Of a stretch of 64,000 bases of DNA, positions 8,266 to 19,029 are shown piece after piece; the stretch's first letter is position 1, and every line of letters starts with the position of its first letter. Source of the stretch: Coralloluteibacterium stylophorae (GTDB lineage: Bacteria > Pseudomonadota > Gammaproteobacteria > Xanthomonadales > Xanthomonadaceae); assembly GCF_018122625.2 (NCBI RefSeq), contig NZ_JAGQFT020000004.1, positions 345,447 to 409,446 on the forward strand. Reading direction: 5' to 3'. The position numbers were made by a program, and so were the translations under genes. A model generated the notes under the pieces. That model had not been told where the DNA came from and ran no database searches. It saw only the letters and a program-made list of their open reading frames with translations.

Positions 8266-10869
8266 TCAGGCGCGCAGCCGCGCCAGCATCTCCAGCGAGT
8301 CCGGCGAGGACAGCCGGCCCTCCAGCCCCTGCAGCACCGCCTCGACCCGGTTGCGGCGCGCGCCCGCGAGCCGGCGCCAGCTCTCGAAACCGGCCAGCAG
8401 CCGCGCCGCGACCTGCGGATTGATGCCGTCGAGCTCCGGCAGGCTCTCCGCCAGCAGCGCATAGCCCTCGCCACCGGGCGCATGGAAGGCGAGCGGATTC
8501 ATCCGCGACAGGCTGCCGAGCACGGCGCGCACGCGGTTGGGATTGGTCGGCGTCCACAGCTGGGTGGCGAACAGGTCGCGCACGTCGAGCAGCGCGTCCG
8601 GATGCGGCCGCGAGGCCACCAGTGCGATCCACTTGTCGGTCACCAGCGGGTCGGTGGCGTAGCGTCCGGCGAAGGCGTCCAGCGCCGCCTGCCGCCCCGG
8701 CGCATCGTGGTGCACGAGGCAGCGCAGCGCGCCGAGACGGTCGGTCATGCTGCGCGCGGCGTCGAACTGGGCCTGCGCCAGCGCGGCTCCCGGATCGAGC
8801 CTGGTAAGCAGGTCCAGGCACACGTTGCGCAGCCGGCGCGCCGACATCGCGGCCGGTTCCAGCCCGCCGGCGGCCGCAGCGGCGAGCGCGTGGTAGCGGC
8901 GGTCCAGGCGCTCGACGTGCTCCAGCGCGATGCGGTCGAGCAGGTCGTTGCGCGCGCCGATCAGCGCGTCGACGTCGATGCTCGGCACCGCCTCGGCCAG
9001 GGTGTCGAAGTCCGGCAGCAGCAGGCATTCGGCGGCGAAGGCGGGATCCTGTCCCTCGTCGTCGATCAGGTCGCCGAGCGCGGCCAGCAATGCCGCGCCC
9101 GCGGCGGCCGCGTCCGTGAAGTGCTCAAGCAGCACCCCGGTCGCCAGCCGCTGCAGCGCGTCCCAGCGGTTGAAGGGATCGCGCTCGCAGCGCGCGAGCA
9201 GGCCGAGCTGCGAGGGCGTGTAGTCGTAGGCCAGCTTCACCGGCGCGCAGAAGCCCTGGTTGAAGGCCGGCAGCGGCCGCGACGGCAGGCCGTGGAAGCG
9301 CAGGCGATGGCGGGCCGCGGTGAGTTCGATGCGGTCGCCGCTGCCGTCGTCGGCACGCGGGTCCACCTTCAGCCGGCGGCCTTCGGCGTCGTAGAGCGCG
9401 AAGCGCAGCGGCAGGTGCAGCGGCGCCTTGTCCGGCTGCCCGGGAGTCGGCGGCGTGCGCTGCGCGATCTCCAGCGTGTAGGTGCCGCCGTCGGCGTCGA
9501 AGTCGTCCTTCACCTCCACGTGCGGGGTTCCCGCCTGGGCGTACCAGCGCGCGAACTGCGACAGGTCGCGGCCGGAGGCCTCGGCGTGCGCGGCGAGGAA
9601 GTCCTCCACCGTCGCCGCGCGGCCGTCGTTGCGCGCGAAGTAGAGGTCCATGCCGACGCGGAAGCGCGCCTCGCCGAGCAGGGTGTGCAGCATGCGCACG
9701 ATCTCCGCGCCCTTCTCGTAGATCGTCAGCGTGTAGAAGTTGTTGATCTCGCGGTAGCTCGGCGGGCGCACCGGATGCGCGAGCGAGCCGGCGTCCTCGG
9801 CGAACTGGCGCGCGCGCAGCAGGCGCACGTCCTCGATGCGCTTGACCGCGCGCGAGTGGAGGTCGGAGGTGAACTCCTGGTCGCGGAAGACGGTGAGGCC
9901 CTCCTTGAGCGAGAGCTGGAACCAGTCGCGCAGGGTCACCCGGTTGCCCGACCAGTTGTGGAAGTACTCGTGGCCGACCACCGACTCGATGCCCATGTAG
10001 TCGGCGTCGGTCGCGGTGTCCTCGTCGGCGAGCACGTAGCGTGCGTTGAAGATGTTGAGACCCTTGTTCTCCATCGCGCCCATGGTGAAGTCCTGCGCGG
10101 CGACGACGTTGAACACGTCCAGGTCGTAGACCCGGCCGAAGCGTTCCTCGTCCCAGCGCAGCGCGCGCTCGACCGCGCCCAGCGCGTAGCGGCAGCGCGG
10201 CACGTCCTCGTGCGCGGCCCACACCGCCAGCGCGACCTCGCGGCCGTCGGCGCGGGCCAGGCGCGACTCCACGCAGCCGAAATCGCCGGCGACCACCGCG
10301 AACAGGTAGGCCGGCGTCGGATGTGGGTTGTGCCAGGTCGCGAAGTGGCGACCGTCGCCGAGATCGCCGGCCTCGACCGGGTTGCCGTTGGCCAGCAGCA
10401 CCGGGTACTGCGCGCGCTCGGCGCGCAGGGTGATGCGCCAGGTCGGCATCACGTCGGGGCGGTCGACGAACCAGGTGATGCGCCGGAAGCCCTCCGCCTC
10501 GCACTGGGTGAACAGCGCGCCGCGGCTGGCGTAGAGCCCCTCGAGGCGCATGTTGGCGATCGGCCGGATGCGCACCCTCGAGGTCAGCGTGCAGGCGCCG
10601 TCCAGCCCCTCGATGTGCAGCCCCGCGGCGTCGACGCGGTAGGCGTCGCTCGGCAGCGGCGCGCCATCGATGCGCAGGTCGAGGAGCTGCAGGTCCTCGC
10701 CGTCCAGGCGCAGCGGCGCGTCGGGCTGCTCCGGATCGGGCTGCAGGCGCAGGTGGGCGGTGACCTCGGTGGCGCCGGCGTCGAGGTCGAACTCGAGGTC
10801 GGCGTGGACGATGCGCCAGGCCGGCGCGCGGTAGTCGGAAAGATGGATGCTGCCGTCGTCGCGGGGCAT
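8266..10869 (-). CDS. pepN: Aminopeptidase N (M1 family metallopeptidase)
   Basis: 867 residues, the size of the bacterial PepN subgroup (~870). It removes N-terminal amino acids from peptides in the cytoplasm. Substrate-recognition motif GAMENKGLN is at about residue 261. The zinc site HEYFHNWSGNR is at about 298, with the third ligand Glu in LSLKEGLTVFRDQEF shortly after. Start ATG 10869 (MPRDDGSIHLSDYRAPAW) gives the normal N-terminus; an upstream in-frame extension is low-complexity. It is divergent from the PLP dehydratase across a 116-base gap. No signal peptide. Confidence 0.96.
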   Translation of the reverse strand: MPRDDGSIHLSDYRAPAWRIVHADLEFDLDAGATEVTAHLRLQPDPEQPDAPLRLDGEDLQLLDLRIDGAPLPSDAYRVDAAGLHIEGLDGACTLTSRVRIRPIANMRLEGLYASRGALFTQCEAEGFRRITWFVDRPDVMPTWRITLRAERAQYPVLLANGNPVEAGDLGDGRHFATWHNPHPTPAYLFAVVAGDFGCVESRLARADGREVALAVWAAHEDVPRCRYALGAVERALRWDEERFGRVYDLDVFNVVAAQDFTMGAMENKGLNIFNARYVLADEDTATDADYMGIESVVGHEYFHNWSGNRVTLRDWFQLSLKEGLTVFRDQEFTSDLHSRAVKRIEDVRLLRARQFAEDAGSLAHPVRPPSYREINNFYTLTIYEKGAEIVRMLHTLLGEARFRVGMDLYFARNDGRAATVEDFLAAHAEASGRDLSQFARWYAQAGTPHVEVKDDFDADGGTYTLEIAQRTPPTPGQPDKAPLHLPLRFALYDAEGRRLKVDPRADDGSGDRIELTAARHRLRFHGLPSRPLPAFNQGFCAPVKLAYDYTPSQLGLLARCERDPFNRWDALQRLATGVLLEHFTDAAAAGAALLAALGDLIDDEGQDPAFAAECLLLPDFDTLAEAVPSIDVDALIGARNDLLDRIALEHVERLDRRYHALAAAAAGGLEPAAMSARRLRNVCLDLLTRLDPGAALAQAQFDAARSMTDRLGALRCLVHHDAPGRQAALDAFAGRYATDPLVTDKWIALVASRPHPDALLDVRDLFATQLWTPTNPNRVRAVLGSLSRMNPLAFHAPGGEGYALLAESLPELDGINPQVAARLLAGFESWRRLAGARRNRVEAVLQGLEGRLSSPDSLEMLARLRA

Positions 10870-10985
10870 ACGGGCTCGGAATGCATGAGGGGGTGGCGCG
10901 CCGCATCCCGGGCAGCCACGAGTCACCCGGCCGACGCGCGTGGCCACTAAGCTAGCACGCCGTCCCGGTCCCACTCCGACGCCCG

Positions 10986-11963
10986 ATGCCCCACGCCGAC
11001 CGCGCCCCGACGCTCTCCGACATCCATGCCGCCGCCGCCCGCATCGCGCCGCTGGCGCATGTCACGCCGGTGCTGCGGTCGCGCTCTCTCGACGCCATCG
11101 CCGGCTGCGAGCTGCACTTCAAGTGCGAGCACCTGCAGCGCATCGGCGCGTTCAAGTTCCGTGGCGCGGCCAATGCGGTGTTCTCGCTGGACGAGGCTGC
11201 GGCCGCGCGCGGCGTGGTGACCCAGAGTTCGGGCAACCACGGCGCCGCCATCGCCCTGGCCTGCCGCCTGCGCGGGATCCCGGCCACGGTGGTGGTGCCG
11301 CGCAGCGCGCCGGCGATCAAGCTCGCCGCGATCCGCGACTTCGGCGCGCGCATCGTGCCCTGCGACACCAGCCAGGCCGCGCGCGACGCGGCGACCGCGG
11401 AGGTCCTGCGCGAGAGCGGCGGCGAGCTCATCCATCCCTTCAACGACGCGCGCGTCATCGCCGGCCAGGGCACCGCCACGCTCGAACTGCTGGCGCAGGC
11501 GCCCGGGCTGGACACGGTGCTGGCGCCGGTGTCCGGCGGTGGCCTGCTCTCGGGCACCGCGATCGCCGCGCATGCCCACGACGCCGGCATCCGCGTGTTC
11601 GCCGCCGAACCCGAGGGCGCGGCCGACGCGCATGCCTCCTTCGTGTCCGGCGCGCGGGTCACCGGGCGCCACGCGGAGACGATCTGCGACGGCCTGCGCG
11701 CCGAGCTCGGCACCCTCACCTTCCCCATCGTGCGCGAGCACGTCGAAGACATCCTGCTGGTGTCGGACGACGAGGTGGTCGCCGCGATGCGCCTGGTGTG
11801 GGAGCGCCTGAAGCAGGCGATCGAGCCGTCGGCGGCGGTGACGCTCGCGGCGGTGCTGCGCCACCGCGGGCGCTTCGCCGGGCGCCGCGTCGGCCTGATC
11901 CTGTCCGGCGGCAACGTCGATCTCGACGCGCTGCCGTGGCGCACCGGCGGGACCGCGGCATGA
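10986..11963 (+). CDS. PLP-dependent threonine/serine dehydratase family protein
   Basis: 325 residues of the tryptophan-synthase-beta PLP fold. The Schiff-base lysine is in GAFKFRGAANA (about residue 56), followed by the SSGNHG phosphate/substrate loop (~82) and the glycine-rich PVSGGGLLSG loop (~180). There is no C-terminal ACT/regulatory domain, so it resembles catabolic threonine dehydratase or serine racemase-type enzymes rather than biosynthetic IlvA. The reaction is probably L-Thr or L-Ser to a 2-oxoacid and ammonia; the exact substrate cannot be read from the sequence. Its stop overlaps the start of the following DUF218 gene (ATGA), so the two are co-translated. Confidence 0.88.
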   Translation: MPHADRAPTLSDIHAAAARIAPLAHVTPVLRSRSLDAIAGCELHFKCEHLQRIGAFKFRGAANAVFSLDEAAAARGVVTQSSGNHGAAIALACRLRGIPATVVVPRSAPAIKLAAIRDFGARIVPCDTSQAARDAATAEVLRESGGELIHPFNDARVIAGQGTATLELLAQAPGLDTVLAPVSGGGLLSGTAIAAHAHDAGIRVFAAEPEGAADAHASFVSGARVTGRHAETICDGLRAELGTLTFPIVREHVEDILLVSDDEVVAAMRLVWERLKQAIEPSAAVTLAAVLRHRGRFAGRRVGLILSGGNVDLDALPWRTGGTAA

Positions 11964-12628
11964 GCCGGCGGCGCAGGCGCGCGCGCGGCACACGCGCCTC
12001 CGGCGGGCGCTGGATCCTGCGCCTGCTCGTGCTGGGCCTGCTGTGGATCGCCGGCGTCGCCCTGTACATCCTGTGGGTCGGCGAGCAGGACGACACCACG
12101 CCGCGCGACGTCGCCATCGTGCTCGGCGCGGCCGCCTACCACATCAACCCGTCGCCGGTGTTCGAGGAGCGCATCCGCCACGGCGTCGACCTCTACCGCG
12201 CCGGGCGCGTGCGCCGGCTGATCTTCACCGGCGGCTACGGCGCCGGCGCGGCCTATGCGGAGAGCCAGGTCGCGCGCCGCTTCGCCAGCGCGCGCGGCGT
12301 GGCCGAGGACGACATCCTGATCGAGACCGCCTCCAGCACCACCCGCGAGAACCTGCACGAGGCCGCGCGGCTGATGCGCGACAACGGGCTGGCGACCGCG
12401 ATCGTGGTCAGCGATCCGCTGCACATGGCGCGCGGCCTGCGCCTGGCGCGCGAGGCGGGCATCGACGCGGTCGGCTCGCCGACCCCGACCAGCCGCTTCC
12501 GCTCCTGGCGCGCGCGTGGCGGATTCCTCGCGCGCGAGGTCTACTTCTTCCACCGCGACCATCTCATCAACCTGTGGCAGCGCGTCATCGGCTTCGACGC
12601 GCCGCCCGCCACGACGGAGACGCCATGA
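11960..12628 (+). CDS. YdcF-like DUF218 membrane-anchored protein
   Basis: 222 residues. The start ATG overlaps the stop of the dehydratase. A basic N-terminus is followed by one transmembrane segment (about residues 19-38), then a DUF218 domain: VAIVLGAAAYHINPSPVFEERIRHGVDLYRAG, IFTGG, ESQVARRFASARGV, ETASSTTRENLHEAARLM and VSDPLHMARGLRLA. DUF218 proteins (SanA/YdcF/ElyC type) are linked to envelope or peptidoglycan-precursor homeostasis; the biochemical role is unsettled. Its stop overlaps the ATG of the next gene, continuing the coupled run of three genes. Confidence 0.85.
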   Translation: MSRRRRRARGTRASGGRWILRLLVLGLLWIAGVALYILWVGEQDDTTPRDVAIVLGAAAYHINPSPVFEERIRHGVDLYRAGRVRRLIFTGGYGAGAAYAESQVARRFASARGVAEDDILIETASSTTRENLHEAARLMRDNGLATAIVVSDPLHMARGLRLAREAGIDAVGSPTPTSRFRSWRARGGFLAREVYFFHRDHLINLWQRVIGFDAPPATTETP

Positions 12629-13035
12629 CCCGCACCGACGCCATCGACCTCGTCCAGGGCTACTACGCCGCGTTCAACGCCGGCGACTGGCGCGGCATGC
12701 TCGACCGCCTGACGCCGGACGTCGTGCACGACATCAACCAGGGCGCGCGCCAGAGCGGCACCGACGCCTTCGAGGCCTTCCTCGCGCACATGGACCGCTG
12801 CTACGCCGAGCGCCTCGCCGACATCGTGGTGATGGCCAGCGACGACGGCCGCCGCGCCGCGGCGGAATTCGTCGTCCACGGCACCTACAAGGCCACCGAC
12901 GAGGGCCTGCCGCCGGCGCACGGGCAGACCTACGTGCTGCCGGCCGGCGCCTTCTTCGAGATCCGCGACGGCCGCATCGCGCGGGTCAGCAACTACTACA
13001 ACCTGCCGGACTGGACCGCCCAGGTCGAAGGCTGA
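12625..13035 (+). CDS. SnoaL-like / ketosteroid isomerase-related protein
   Basis: 136 residues with the NTF2-like cone fold signature: an N-terminal helix (AIDLVQGYYAAFNAGDWRGMLDRLTPDVVHDINQG) followed by strands including AAEFVVHGTYKATDEGLPPAHGQTYVLPAGAFFEIRDGRIARVSNYYNLPDW. The closest type is the nuclear-transport-factor-2-like ketosteroid isomerase-related family. It may bind a small hydrophobic ligand; no reaction can be assigned. It is the last member of the overlapping dehydratase-DUF218-SnoaL unit and is convergent with the EamA-like transporter, 8 bases beyond its stop. Confidence 0.85.
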   Translation: MTRTDAIDLVQGYYAAFNAGDWRGMLDRLTPDVVHDINQGARQSGTDAFEAFLAHMDRCYAERLADIVVMASDDGRRAAAEFVVHGTYKATDEGLPPAHGQTYVLPAGAFFEIRDGRIARVSNYYNLPDWTAQVEG

Positions 13036-13043
13036 GCTGCGGC

Positions 13044-14054
13044 TCAGGCGCCGCGGTCGCCGCGCAGGACGCGTTCGGCGGCCGCGCCGGCCGCGGCCTC
13101 GCGCGCGGCCACCCGCGCGAAGGCGACGATGCCGGCCACGACCACCACGGCGCCGGCCAGCGCCAGCCCGCGCGGCCACGGTTCGCCCAGGAACAGCGCG
13201 CCCAGCAGCACCGCGAACAGGATCTCCGCCGCCTGCATCGCCTCGACCGCGCCCAGCGCCGCCGGGCGTCCGCCGACCATGCCGGTCGCGCGGAAGAACA
13301 GGATGGTCGCGACGATGCCCGCCGACACCGCGACGCCCGCCGCCAGCGCGACCTGCCCGGGCGCCGGCAGCCCGCTGCGCCACAGCGCCACCGCAGCCAG
13401 CAGCAGCCACGCCGGCTGGCTCGCCAGGGTCAGGCCGAACACGCGCTGGGTGGCGTCCAGGCGCACCTCGTCCCGCTCCAGGTGCAGCAGCAGGCCGCGG
13501 TTGCCGAGCGGATAGGCGAAGGCGGCGACCAGCACGCAGGCGAAGGCGACCGCGGCACCGGCATCCAGCGCACCGCCGGCGTGGCCGAGCTGGATCAGGC
13601 CGACCCCGGCCAGCACCAGGCCGCCGACCGCATAGGCCGACGCCGGCACGTGCCGGCGCGCGTCGCGATAGAGGAAGGGCGCGCACAGCATTCCCGCCAC
13701 GACGGTCACCTGGAACGTGCCGGCGACCAGCCAGGACGGCCCGCTCGCGGCCGCGTAGGACATGCCGGCGTAGAACAGGACGAAGCCGATGCCGCTCCAC
13801 AGCAGCCAGCCGCCGGGCCGCGCGCGCAATGCGGCGACGACTGGCGCGGCGCCGAGTTGCGGTCGCCCGCGCCCGCGCCATGCCATCCACGCCCACAGCA
13901 TGGGCAGCGTCAGCAGATAGCGCAGCGCCGCCGTCCACAGCCAGTCGCCGCCGTCCACCGCCGCGGCGCGGTTGAGGACGTAGGTGGCGGTGAAGAACAG
14001 CGCCGACAGCAGGCCCAGGACGATGGCCGCGAGCGCCTCGCGCGATGCGCTCAC
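13044..14054 (-). CDS. EamA/EmrE-like multidrug or metabolite transporter, last gene of the biotin operon
   Basis: 336 residues, ten predicted hydrophobic helices in two five-helix halves, without a signal peptide, as in drug/metabolite transporters of the PF13536/EamA type. Start GTG 14054 overlaps the stop of bioC (GTGA), so it is translated from the bio operon mRNA. That suggests transport of a compound linked to biotin synthesis, or simple hitchhiking. The charged C-terminal tail (VAAREAAAGAAAERVLRGDRGA) is cytoplasmic. The substrate is not readable from the sequence. Confidence 0.8.
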   Translation of the reverse strand: MSASREALAAIVLGLLSALFFTATYVLNRAAAVDGGDWLWTAALRYLLTLPMLWAWMAWRGRGRPQLGAAPVVAALRARPGGWLLWSGIGFVLFYAGMSYAAASGPSWLVAGTFQVTVVAGMLCAPFLYRDARRHVPASAYAVGGLVLAGVGLIQLGHAGGALDAGAAVAFACVLVAAFAYPLGNRGLLLHLERDEVRLDATQRVFGLTLASQPAWLLLAAVALWRSGLPAPGQVALAAGVAVSAGIVATILFFRATGMVGGRPAALGAVEAMQAAEILFAVLLGALFLGEPWPRGLALAGAVVVVAGIVAFARVAAREAAAGAAAERVLRGDRGA

Positions 14055-14941
14055 CGGCTTTCCCCGCGGCGCCGGATCGGGATCCCGGCCACCGGGATGC
14101 TCGCGATCTCGCCGCCGGCGCCGCGCCGCGGCGCGCCCGGTGCCGGGCTCCAGGCCTGCGCGTAGACCACCTCCCAGGTGCTCAGCAGCACGCCGTCGCG
14201 ACGTTCGCCTTCGTAGGCGTCGAACACCGCGCGCATGCGCGCCTTGCCGGTGAGCGCGCGGCGACGGTCGCTGGCCGCGTTGGTCGCGCCGATCGCGCGC
14301 AGCTCGCGCATCAGCGCCGGCACGTCGGGATAGGTCAGGGTGAAGGTGTCCTGGTCGAGCACGGGATCGCGGAAGCCGGCGGCGACCAGGGCATCGCCCA
14401 GGCGCTGGATCGGCGCGAACTCGCTGACGTGCGGCGCGCCGCCGTCGGCCGCGGCGAAGGCCTGGCGCAGTTCCACCAGGGTCTGCGGCCCGAACGAGGA
14501 CATCAGGAACAGCCCGCCCGGCTTCAGCACGCGGCGGATCTCGGCCAGCGTCGCCGGCAGGTCCTGCGCCCACTGCAGGCACAGGCTGGAGAACGCGACG
14601 TCGAAGGCGGCGTCGGCGAAGGGCAGCGCCGCGGCGTCGCCGCACACGCGCCGGAACGGGCGCAGCCAGCCGGCGCGGCGGCGCGCCTGGCGGAGCATGG
14701 GCAGGGCCTGGTCCAGCGCGACCACCTCGGCGCGCGGCCAGCGCTTCTTCATCGCGGCGCTGGCGCGCCCGGGCCCGGCGCCGATGTCGAGCACCCGCGC
14801 CGGCACGCGGTCGTCGAGGTACTCCAGCGACTCCAGCAGGCGCGTCTCGACCTCGCGCTGCAGGATCGCCGCGGCCTCGTAGCCCTCCGCCGCACGACCG
14901 AACGCGCGGCGGAGCTGGCGGCTGTCGTAGCGCCCGCTCAT
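14051..14941 (-). CDS. bioC: BioC, malonyl-[acyl-carrier protein] O-methyltransferase
   Basis: 296 residues. The class I SAM-methyltransferase motif I is VLDIGAGPGRASAAM (about residues 50-64), motif II VVALDQALPMLRQAR, and then VCGDAAALPFADAAFDVAFSSLCLQWAQDL, the typical BioC stretch. RRVLKPGGLFLMSSFGPQTLVELR corresponds to the conserved helix-strand pair. BioC methylates the free carboxyl of malonyl-ACP to disguise it as a fatty-acid primer, starting pimelate synthesis. It lies between bioH and the transporter with 4-base overlaps on both sides. The C-terminus is extended with a Pro/Arg-rich tail. Confidence 0.93.
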   Translation of the reverse strand: MSGRYDSRQLRRAFGRAAEGYEAAAILQREVETRLLESLEYLDDRVPARVLDIGAGPGRASAAMKKRWPRAEVVALDQALPMLRQARRRAGWLRPFRRVCGDAAALPFADAAFDVAFSSLCLQWAQDLPATLAEIRRVLKPGGLFLMSSFGPQTLVELRQAFAAADGGAPHVSEFAPIQRLGDALVAAGFRDPVLDQDTFTLTYPDVPALMRELRAIGATNAASDRRRALTGKARMRAVFDAYEGERRDGVLLSTWEVVYAQAWSPAPGAPRRGAGGEIASIPVAGIPIRRRGESR

Positions 14942-15720
14942 GCGTGCAGCGCCCGGGCGAAATCGACCAGGTGATCCGCCACCTCGCCGGCGTGGGTCAG
15001 GAACGGCGCGTGCCCGGCGTGCTCCAGCCGCACCGAGTTCGCATCGGGGACGAGCGCCGCGGCGGCCGCCATGGCGCGCGGATCGACCAGGCGGTCGCGC
15101 CGGCCCGACAGCCACAGGCTCGGCACCGCCAGCGCCGGCAGGCGCGCGCGCAGGTCGCAGGTCTCCAGCACGCGCAGGCCCTCGGCCAGCGCCGCCGCGG
15201 CCGGCTCGCCCTGCGCGAACACCTCCGCGCGCAGCGCCCGCAGCGCGTCCTTCATGTGTTCGGCGCCGAAGGCCTCGAGCGCGAGGAAACGCTCCAGCGT
15301 GCCGTGGAAATCGGTGGCGAGCCCCTGGCCGAAGTCCTGGAAGATCTCGGGCGACACGCCGTGGCGCCAGTCCGCGCCGCGCACGAAGCGCGGCGTCGCG
15401 CACAGCATCACCAGGCCGCGCACGCGCCGCGGCTGCGCCAGCGCGGCGGCCAGCGCGGTGAGCCCGCCCATCGACCAGCCCAGCCACAGCGCATCGTCCG
15501 GCGCCTCGGCGAGCAGCAGCTCGGCGCAGCGCTCGGGATCCAGGCTCGCCGCGGATCCGCGGCTGCGGCCGTGCCCGGGCAGGTCGACCAGGTGCAGGTC
15601 GAAGTCGTCCTCCAGTCGCGCCAGCAGCGGCGCGAAGATGCCCGCGTGCATGGCCCAGCCGTGGACCAGCAGCAGCGGCGGTGCGCCGGTGCGGCCGCGG
15701 CGTTCGACGATCAGTCCCAT
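14938..15720 (-). CDS. bioH: BioH, pimeloyl-[acyl-carrier protein] methyl ester esterase
   Basis: 260 residues, alpha/beta hydrolase. The oxyanion region is LLLVHGWAMHAGIF (~15-28) and the nucleophile elbow GWSMGG (~77-82, catalytic Ser). The acid is in LSGRRDRLVDPRAM and the His in LEHAGHAPFLTH. BioH cleaves the methyl ester of pimeloyl-ACP, ending the BioC/BioH disguise cycle. Start ATG 15720 (MGLIVERRGRTGAPPLLLVHGW) follows the bioF stop by one base; a longer in-frame N-terminus would overlap bioF and is rejected. It overlaps bioC. Confidence 0.93.
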   Translation of the reverse strand: MGLIVERRGRTGAPPLLLVHGWAMHAGIFAPLLARLEDDFDLHLVDLPGHGRSRGSAASLDPERCAELLLAEAPDDALWLGWSMGGLTALAAALAQPRRVRGLVMLCATPRFVRGADWRHGVSPEIFQDFGQGLATDFHGTLERFLALEAFGAEHMKDALRALRAEVFAQGEPAAAALAEGLRVLETCDLRARLPALAVPSLWLSGRRDRLVDPRAMAAAAALVPDANSVRLEHAGHAPFLTHAGEVADHLVDFARALHA

Positions 15721-15721
15721 C

Positions 15722-16951
<1,230 letters not shown>

Positions 16952-16958
16952 CGCGGCC

Positions 16959-17993
16959 TCAGGCCGCGCAGCCGTGGCGGGCGCTGTCGACGATGTCGGC
17001 GTGCACGGTGCCGGCCTCCTCGACCACCTGCATCGGGCGGATGCCGAGCCGGCGGAACAGCCGCATGTCGTGCTCGGCCTCCGGGTTCGCCGTGGTCAGC
17101 AGCTTCTCGCCGTAGAAGATCGAGTTGGCGCCGGCGGCGAAGCACAGCGCCTGCAGCTCGTCGGACATGGTCTCGCGGCCGGCCGACAGGCGCACCATCG
17201 AGCGCGGCATCATGATCCGCGCGGCGGCGATGGTGCGTACGAACTCGAAGGGATCGAGCTCGGTGGTGCCGGCCAGCGGCGTGCCTTCGACCTGCACCAG
17301 GCGGTTGATCGGCACCGAGTCCGGATGCGCCGGCAGGTTGGCCAGGGCCTGCAGCAGGCCGGCGCGCTGCGCGCGCGACTCGCCCATCCCGACGATGCCG
17401 CCGCAGCAGGTCTTCATGCCGGCGTCGCGCACGTGCTCCAGCGTGTCGAGGCGGTCCTGGAACTCGCGGGTGTGGATGATCTCGCCGTAGAAGTCCGGCG
17501 CGGTGTCGATGTTGTGGTTGTAGTAGTCCAGGCCGGCCGACTTCAGCGCCTGCGCCTGTTCGCCGGAGAGCATGCCGAGGGTGGCGCAGGTCTCCAGGCC
17601 GAGCGCCTTCACCTCGCGGATCATCGCCGCGACCTTGGGGATGTCGCGGTCCTTGGGGCTGCGCCAGGCCGCGCCCATGCAGAAGCGCGAGGCGCCGGCG
17701 GCCTTGGCCGCGCGCGCCTTGTCCAGCACCGCGTCGAGGCTCATGAGCTTCTGCGCCTCGACCCCGGTGTGGTAGCGCTGCGCCTGCGGGCAGTAGGCGC
17801 AGTCCTCGGGGCAGCCGCCGGTCTTGACCGAGAGCAGGGTCGAGACCTGCACCTCGGCCGGATCGAAGTGCTCGCGATGCACGCTGCCGGCGCGGTGCAG
17901 CAGCTCGGTGAACGGCAGGTCCATCAGCGCTTCGATCTCGGCGCGGGTCCAGTCGTGGCGCAGCGGGGTGGCTTCGTGGCGGTGCGCGGCCAT
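16959..17993 (-). CDS. bioB: BioB, biotin synthase (radical SAM)
   Basis: 344 residues; E. coli BioB has 346. The radical-SAM CxxxCxxC motif is [12 protein letters not shown] (about residues 58-68), with further family motifs [66 protein letters not shown] and the [2Fe-2S]-ligand region [17 protein letters not shown]. It inserts sulfur into dethiobiotin. Start ATG 17993 gives the standard N-terminus ([21 protein letters not shown]). It is the first gene of a bioB-bioF-bioH-bioC-transporter run and is divergent from comF, with only 49 bases between the starts, so their promoters overlap. Confidence 0.97.
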   Translation of the reverse strand: MAAHRHEATPLRHDWTRAEIEALMDLPFTELLHRAGSVHREHFDPAEVQVSTLLSVKTGGCPEDCAYCPQAQRYHTGVEAQKLMSLDAVLDKARAAKAAGASRFCMGAAWRSPKDRDIPKVAAMIREVKALGLETCATLGMLSGEQAQALKSAGLDYYNHNIDTAPDFYGEIIHTREFQDRLDTLEHVRDAGMKTCCGGIVGMGESRAQRAGLLQALANLPAHPDSVPINRLVQVEGTPLAGTTELDPFEFVRTIAAARIMMPRSMVRLSAGRETMSDELQALCFAAGANSIFYGEKLLTTANPEAEHDMRLFRRLGIRPMQVVEEAGTVHADIVDSARHGCAA

Positions 17994-18042
17994 GGCGGGC
18001 CCTCGGCAGCTATAAAGAGGCGGAAGTCTGGAAACGGATGCC

Positions 18043-18795
18043 ATGACTGTCAACGAAAACGGACCTTCCGCGGTTGACGGCTGGACGCAGCGGCTCGGCC
18101 GCCTGCTGCTGCCGCCGCGCTGCCTGGCCTGCGGCGAGCCCGCGCCCGGGCCCGACCTCTGCGCCGCATGCGCGGCGGAGCTCCCGCGCAACCACGGCGC
18201 CTGCCGCGGGTGCGCCCTGCCGCTGCCGACGGACGAGCCGGCGGCGAGCTGCGGCCGCTGTCTACGCCGGCCGCCGCCCTTCGCCGCGACGCTGGCGCCG
18301 TTCCTGTACGCGGCGCCGCTCGACCGCCTGCTGCCCCGCCTGAAGTTCCACGGCGACCTCGCTGCCGGGCGCGTGCTCGCCGACCTGCTGGCCGCGGCCG
18401 CCGGCGCGGCGCTCGAGACCGGCCTGCCGCGACCCGAGGCGCTGGTCCCGGTGCCGCTGCACCGCGCGCGCCTGCGCCAGCGCGGCTACGACCAGGCGCT
18501 GGAGATCGCCGTGCCCGTCGCCCGCGCGCTGCGGATCCCGCTGCGCACCGATCTCCTGCTGCGCCGGCAGGCGACCGCGGCGCAGTCCGAACTCGCCGCC
18601 GCCGCCCGCGCCCGCAACGTGCGCCAGGCGTTCGCCGTGCCCGCGTCGATCGGTGCCCCGCCCACGCACGTCGCCCTGATCGACGACGTCATGACCACCG
18701 GCGCCACCCTCGCCGCCTGCGCCCGCGCCCTGCGCCGCGCCGGCGTCGTGCGGGTCGACGCCTGGGTGGTGGCGCGGGTGGGGCAGGCGTGGTGA
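18043..18795 (+). CDS. comF: ComF family phosphoribosyltransferase-like protein
   Basis: 250 residues. The N-terminal zinc-ribbon cysteines ([25 protein letters not shown]) lie between about residues 26 and 70. A phosphoribosyltransferase domain follows, with [19 protein letters not shown] and the PRPP-binding loop [17 protein letters not shown] (~208-224). ComF is required for natural transformation in several bacteria (handling incoming ssDNA or priming it); its enzymatic role is not settled. The divergent arrangement with bioB is a common Xanthomonadaceae synteny. Confidence 0.9.
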   Translation: MTVNENGPSAVDGWTQRLGRLLLPPRCLACGEPAPGPDLCAACAAELPRNHGACRGCALPLPTDEPAASCGRCLRRPPPFAATLAPFLYAAPLDRLLPRLKFHGDLAAGRVLADLLAAAAGAALETGLPRPEALVPVPLHRARLRQRGYDQALEIAVPVARALRIPLRTDLLLRRQATAAQSELAAAARARNVRQAFAVPASIGAPPTHVALIDDVMTTGATLAACARALRRAGVVRVDAWVVARVGQAW

Positions 18796-18840
18796 AGCGG
18801 GGATCGGCGCCTGCAGACGGTCGCGACGATTTCGGAACCC

Positions 18841-19016
18841 GTAGGAGCGGCTTCAGCCGCGACCGCCACAGAGCGCGCATCGGCGCTGCGTCGGGGCGTC
18901 GGGGCTGAAGCCCCTCCCACAGGACGCCCAGCCCACCATTCCCGATTCCCGATTCCCGATTCCCGCAGCTGCTGGCCGCTCCGACCGCCCGGTCGCGGCT
19001 GAAGCCGCTCCTACAG
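18841..19016. repeat. REP palindromes (GTAG family) and a 7-bp tandem repeat
   Basis: GTAGGAGCGGCTTCAGCCGC (18841-18860, continuing GACC) appears forward. Its inverted copy lies at about 18992-19015 (GTCGCGGCTGAAGCCGCTCC, then TACAG). A diverged inverted variant, GGGGCTGAAGCCCCTCCCAC, is at 18901-18920. Each has the REP form: GTAG head plus a short GCGGCT/AGCCGC stem. Between them is ATTCCCG repeated four times (18938-18965). The 234 bases between comF and the next gene hold nothing else. Confidence 0.8.
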
Positions 19017-19029
19017 GAGGTCCGGTGGT

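Noticed and set aside
8131..10950. 939-codon open frame opposite pepN
   Set aside because: Shadow frame; pepN has all catalytic motifs on the other strand.
18938..18965. CRISPR-like array
   Set aside because: Only four 7-base units without spacers; a simple tandem repeat.
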